From Maylandia zebra (Eukaryota > Chordata > Actinopteri > Cichliformes > Cichlidae): DNA of 64,000 nucleotides. The stretch covers positions 11,617,585 through 11,681,584 of the forward strand of contig NC_135169.1 of assembly GCF_041146795.1 (NCBI RefSeq), written 5' to 3'. The notes beneath the pieces are model-generated. The model worked only from the letters and a program-made list of their open reading frames with translations. It was not told where the DNA came from and ran no database searches. Positions 60,401 through 64,000 of this stretch are shown piece by piece. Numbering within the stretch: position 1 is the stretch's first letter; the number at the start of each line of letters is the position of its first letter. Position numbers and translations under genes: made by a program.

Positions 60401-61831
60401 TTGTTAGTGATTTAAACTGTGAGTACATACAAACAAAAAAGTAAAACAGATTCACAATTTTAGAATTCACAATCATTAATTATGACAGTAAATTATTAAT
60501 ATAAACTAAAATGCATACACAAATAAGAAAAAAGACTTCATTTTTAATCAGAAATTATTATTTTTATGATAATTATCAAGTTCAACACTGGAGATTATAG
60601 CAGGCTTTACTTACCCTGGTTTTCCTTAGCTTTTGCTTTATTGTGACAGTTGATCTCGGCATATGTTGGAATGTCTTCTATAATAAGAAAGGAGATTTGA
60701 GAATATATTTCTATCAGTGGCTCACTGGCTTACTAAGAATTTTGATTCCCTTGTAGTTGGAGCACACCCTCTGGCCCCCTTTCTTAGAAAGGGGAACCAC
60801 CAACAGTGAGTGTCCCAGTTCAGAGGCAATGCCCCTGATGTCCATGCAATGTTGCAAAGGAATGTCAACGAAGACAGCCCTACAACACTGATGTTCCTCA
60901 AGGAACTCAAGGTGAATCTCATCCATCTCAGGGAACCTGCCACCAAGGACCTGTTTAACTACTGACTCCGCCTCCAGTGATGGGTGAGTAATCCCCCTCG
61001 CCCCAGACTCAGCACATGATGATTTAATCTTTTTTTTTTCTTTTTTCTTTTGGGCCTTTAAATAAAGAGTTTTGTTTTGTTTGGGATTTTCCCCAGTTTA
61101 CACAAATGTGTACATATGGGGTCAAAAGTATACATACACTCTTACAAATAATTTGGTAAGAGGTCCTTCAGCAAGTTGCACCTTGATCAAGTGCTTTGGG
61201 TCACAATAAGCAAGCTTCTGGATTAATTTTTGAGATCAAGCTTTTGGGAAAGCCATTCCAGAAGTTTACTTTTAGCCTGCTTTATCGATTAAAAAAATAT
61301 CTTTGATCTGTGGTTGTTATCATTGTCCTGTTGAAACACTCAGTTGTGCCCAAGTTTAAACCCTCTAGCTACTGAGTAAGGGTGACGTTTAAGAATTTAG
61401 AGGTAGTCCTCCTTTCATTATTCTAACCACTTCCAGACCTTGGCAAGGTGGTGAGAAATTTGAATAACTTGTACTTACATACAGTTGTTTAGGACTGTCC
61501 CATTGGAAAGTTCATTCCAGAAGCTCAAAGTTCTGACATTAGCCCAATTGAAAATATGTTGACTACACTTAACTGTGTCAAAAGAAATTAATAAAAGCTG
61601 AGAACTACCATGATACTCATGCCCTTGATGAGTGTATGTAAACTTTTGACCACAGCTATATGTGTATGTGTATATATACATGTATGTATGTTTATATGTA
61701 TGTGATTAAATGTGAATGCACTTCTATAACTTATAGATTTTTATATAGACTTATATATTTATTACCGAGACTGCTTTCTAATCTGACTTCGGAGTAAAGT
61801 TCCTCATTAGATGCTGCAGGACTTGATTTTT
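54965..61831 (-). CDS. Receptor gene D: cytoplasmic tail exons only (partial)
   Basis: Four exons with GT/AG borders and phase-1 ends: 61766-61831 (66 nt, ELYSEV), 60615-60677 (63 nt, PTYAEI), 55283-55345 (63 nt, PTYAQV) and 54965-55038 (74 nt, AVYSEV, stop TAA at 54965-54967). The last is the same length as the terminal exon of gene C (74 nt). The two 63-nt exons share the 'Y A x (V/I) .. HNK' plan with the LLYALV exon of gene C. Ig and membrane exons would lie beyond the right edge. The tyrosine motifs are YxxV/I but lack a canonical residue at -2 (E, P, P, A). Alternatively, 61766-61831 is the end of another copy. A 3.33-kb inverted-end element occupies the long intron. Confidence 0.6.
55751..59080. 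mobile_element. 3.33-kb DNA element with ~400-bp inverted ends, 8-bp TSD
   Basis: The ends atggaacgccaggactgcca (55751) and the inverse ending at 59080 are flanked by aaaaaaat on both sides (55743-55750 and 59081-59088). Inverted similarity extends about 400 bp inward (55751-56161 against 58676-59080). It is mostly 'attaattaaatgtgtcaata' repeats, then a unique block 'ggcgcctggctctcatcatg' to 'cagggggcggggttaacgc'. The inner 2.5 kb (56162-58675) shows no transposase I recognise. The superfamily is unresolved; an 8-bp duplication suits hAT or P types. Confidence 0.75.
57407..57452. repeat. A run followed by (GA)n
   Basis: A low-complexity tract inside the 3.33-kb element. Confidence 0.85.
59090..60610. 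other. Intronic stretch of gene D without recognised exon
   Basis: Nothing coding is seen. 59940-60180 ('ctgtcaccccagaaaccgac', 'tttctggaacagaaaacccc') looks like an interspersed repeat fragment. Confidence 0.4.
60722..60985 (-). pseudogene. LINE RT fragment (RTE/Rex-like)
   Basis: Minus-strand frames give 'GLSSLTFLCNIAWTSGALPL', then 'LSKKGGQRVCSNYKGIKIL'. This is the start of the reverse transcriptase domain of the family also seen at 3.6 and 16.5 kb. Frameshifts separate the two pieces. It adjoins gene D exon 60615-60677. Confidence 0.6.
61117..61655. mobile_element. Tc1-like remnant
   Basis: The left end 'gtcaaaagtatacatacact' and the right end 'gagtgtatgtaaacttttga' are inverted copies, like the 'gtttacatacac' ends of Tc1/Sleeping Beauty-type fish elements. 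The transposase is reduced to traces such as 'cccaattgaaaatatgttga'. Confidence 0.6.
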
Positions 61832-62467
61832 CTGTGAATGGAGAGAAGATCATTTAAAGCACTGATCTGCAGTGTTATGATTACCAATTATAATGTACTT
61901 GAAAGGAAGACAATTGATATCTCTACTAAGGAAAAGAAAGAAGGAGTATGATAGCATCAACTGATTTACAAATCTTGATGTAAACTGTGACTACAGACAT
62001 AAAAATGCATAAAAAGATTTATATTTTCAAGAAAAGATAAGCATATTGAAAAATATTCAGTGGGACTGATGACAGATGTTGCCAGTTATTTCCTTTCTTT
62101 ACTTTTTTGGGTGGTGTGTGACCTCAACATAAATCAGACTCATATTAAAAAAAAAAAAAAAAAAGTCAGATTTTTTTCATCCAAAATGTGATACAGAGCT
62201 GTTGAATTAATAGACAGATTCAGAGGTGGACTAAAACTATTTTTAAGACACTGAAAAGAAAATCAGCTTTTTGTCACTGACACCGCAGCTAATGCATGCT
62301 TATTGATTTTATATATAAGATAAAACAATGTAACAAAAGATTTCTTTGTTGTAAAAATAATTCTCAGCAATAAATATTATACCATTGTGAATCCTGTTTA
62401 TTTCTCCTTTAATGGTGTCACATTTGTAAGGAAAATGTATTTGTGAGTTGAGCAGCAGCAGAGCTGG

Positions 62468-62775
62468 GGTGGCTGTAGCTCAGGTGGTGGAGCGGGTCAC
62501 CTACTCACCGGAAGGTTGGTGGTTTGATCCCAGGCTCCTTTAGTCTACATGCCAAATATCCTTGGGCAAGATATTAACCCCATTTTGCCCTCTGATGCAT
62601 CCATCGGAGTGTGAATGCGAGTGAATGTTTGATAGAAACACTAAAAACCTTAGATAACGCGCTTGTATGATTGGGTTAGAATGCAGCTTAGAATGCACGA
62701 GTTGTATAAAGTGCTTTGAGTGCTCAGTGAGAGTAGAAAAGTGCTATATAAGAACCAGTCCATTTACCATTTAGT
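62468..62775 (+). repeat. tRNA-derived SINE, apparently complete
   Basis: The tRNA-like head has an A-box-like 'tggctgtagctcaggtgg' and a B-box-like 'ggtggtttgatccc'. A body and a tail '..agtgctatataagaaccagt' ending in 'ccatttaccattt' follow. This is the SINE type abundant in cichlids and relatives. It would be copied by a partner LINE. Confidence 0.7.
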
Positions 62776-62831
62776 TGAGTATGTGGCCTGCGTCCATGAA
62801 AAAAATCCATGCCAAATGTTCTCTGCCAGTG

Positions 62832-63015
62832 TAATGGTAAATGGACTGACTCTTATATAGCGCTTTTCTACTCTCCAGGAGTAAGCACTCTTTACAACAT
62901 GCCACATAACCCAATCACACCCATTCTCACAAGCACTTTCTCTAAACTCAGTGCTTCCTACATTCATTCACACATTCATACTCCGATGAATGCATCGGAG
63001 AGCAAAGGATAGGTA
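62832..63015 (-). repeat. SINE tail fragment, same family, inverted
   Basis: 'aatggtaaatggactgactc' through 'ctccgatgaatgcatcggag' is the inverse of the 3' two-thirds of the SINE at 62468-62775. The two copies lie head to head about 60 bp apart. Confidence 0.65.
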
Positions 63016-63039
63016 CTAGTTGCACATTCTAATCTTGAT

Positions 63040-63613
63040 ATCTCTCTTCAGTGAAATGACCGCCAATGATGAAAAGACTTGTTTTTCCATTGAGGGAGAG
63101 GTTGCTCCCAAACCGTCATACTAGCTCTACCCTGTCAGTCCAGCATATAGCATAGTGCTCTTAGTGTCTTCTCCACACTTTGACTCTATAATCCATAAGT
63201 AGAATCTTGACTCATTGCTGAACACAACTTTCCTCCATATGTTCAGGTTCTAGGGCACAAGTTGCTGACACCAGTATAAGTGGGCCTGATTGTGAAGAAC
63301 AATTATGGCAGGGCCTCCTGGCAGCTCCACGAGACTGGAGATTTGGTCTGTGAAATTTATTTTGGGTACAATGAGCTATCAGCTATATCATTCTGCAAAC
63401 CTTAACTGCAAATCTGTAGAAGATGTTTCCTGAGTGCTGACAGGGTGAGGAAACGGTCTTCTTGTGGTGTGATCTTTTTGGGAAGACATCCTCCATTACA
63501 AGGATCTTCCTCTTCAATTTGGAGATGGTACCAGGGCCAAATCTGAATAACACTGGAACATTTTGTGGAACTCCAGCTTGAAGTTGACCTATTGCATGGG
63601 CAATATCAGTCAA
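63040..63613 (-). pseudogene. Tc1-like transposase, heavily degraded
   Basis: The minus strand begins 'DIAHAIGQLQAGVPQNV' and 'GTISKLKRKIL', the helix-turn-helix start of a Tc1-like transposase. Traces of the catalytic part follow further down ('FSNESRFYLWIIESKVWRR', where the catalytic D is now N). Frameshifts are many. No terminal repeats were located. Confidence 0.6.
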
Positions 63614-63875
63614 ATGGTATCTGCACCAAGCATGTCACAACTGACAGCTGTAGCAGTCTATCCTCACAGGCGCTACTAATCAGGCCCCACTCAGTCACCG
63701 GACTGCCAGCCCCTGTAGTAGTTTTTCATGGGCACAACCAGCATACTCAGCTTTATTGCTCAAATGCAATTTCCTTACAAATGTGGTACCATCTAAGGGA
63801 CCATTTAGCAGACTTAATTGCCAAGAAGCCTTTTACAACAAAAAATAATCAACCACATAAAAACGTCCTCTTTTT

Positions 63876-63876
63876 T

Positions 63877-63913
<37 letters not shown>
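63876..63913. repeat. (TA)n microsatellite
   Basis: An alternating at/ta tract directly before an hAT-like end. Confidence 0.85.
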
Positions 63914-63915
<2 letters not shown>

Positions 63916-64000
63916 GGGTGCAACGATACTCGTATCAATATTGAACCATTCGATACAGTGCTTTCGGTTCGGTACGCATATGTATCGAACAATACAAAAT
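63914..64000. mobile_element. Left end of an hAT-like element, cut by window end
   Basis: It begins 'taggggtgcaacgatactcg' and continues 'ttcggttcggtacgcatatg', a very common hAT/ZBED-type terminus in fish genomes. Confidence 0.55.

Noticed and set aside
62468-62540. Possible tRNA gene
   Set aside because: The A- and B-box-like motifs belong to the head of a SINE. The cloverleaf is not maintained, and a SINE body and tail follow.

Overview
This is AT-rich, intron-containing vertebrate DNA packed with transposons. The repeat families (tRNA-headed SINEs of the type seen in cichlids, Rex1-like and L2-like LINEs, Tc1, hAT and piggyBac elements) and the immune genes indicate a teleost fish, probably a perciform and possibly a cichlid. 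The species call is inference. There are no operons, CRISPR arrays or bacterial signals.

The core of the window is a minus-strand tandem cluster of immunoglobulin-superfamily receptor genes of the fish Fc-receptor-like / leukocyte immune-type receptor kind. All share one layout: a split signal peptide (31-37 nt exon plus 33-36 nt exon), one Ig domain per exon, a transmembrane exon, then small cytoplasmic exons. Nearly all introns are phase 1. Reading from high to low coordinates: gene D (61.8-55.0 kb, only the tail inside the window), gene C (52.5-48.1 kb, complete, 3 Ig domains, 408 codons), an orphan Ig exon remnant (46.4 kb), gene B (43.0-35.8 kb, complete, 4 Ig domains, 534 codons) and gene A (22.1-17.5 kb, 7 Ig domains, broken). 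B, C and D carry tyrosine motifs of the inhibitory ITIM/YxxV type. Gene A has a short tail without them and an arginine in its membrane segment. Gene A is damaged twice: a solo LTR splits its third Ig exon, and a 2-bp deletion shifts the frame in its sixth. Its domains look like a B-type set followed by a C-type set.

The rest is mostly mobile DNA. From 0.6 to 12 kb: a non-autonomous hAT with a nested MITE, a piggyBac MITE, two exons of a DUF4806-like gene with an hAT insertion in the intron, a ~185-bp tandem array fused to a truncated LINE, a Tc1 element and an hAT-like element inside a DIRS-like fragment. From 12 to 17 kb: a solo LTR and LINE debris. From 27 to 35 kb: a third LTR-like copy, a nearly intact L2-like LINE (EN plus RT) and a deleted Tc1/mariner element with DD37E spacing. 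Introns and spacers of the receptor cluster hold further LINE, LTR, Tc1 and SINE pieces, a long hairpin (40.7 kb) and a 3.33-kb element with ~400-bp inverted ends inside gene D. The window ends within another hAT-like element.

Exon boundaries were read by eye from GT/AG sites and frame consistency. Repeat family names come from recognition, not from a database search.
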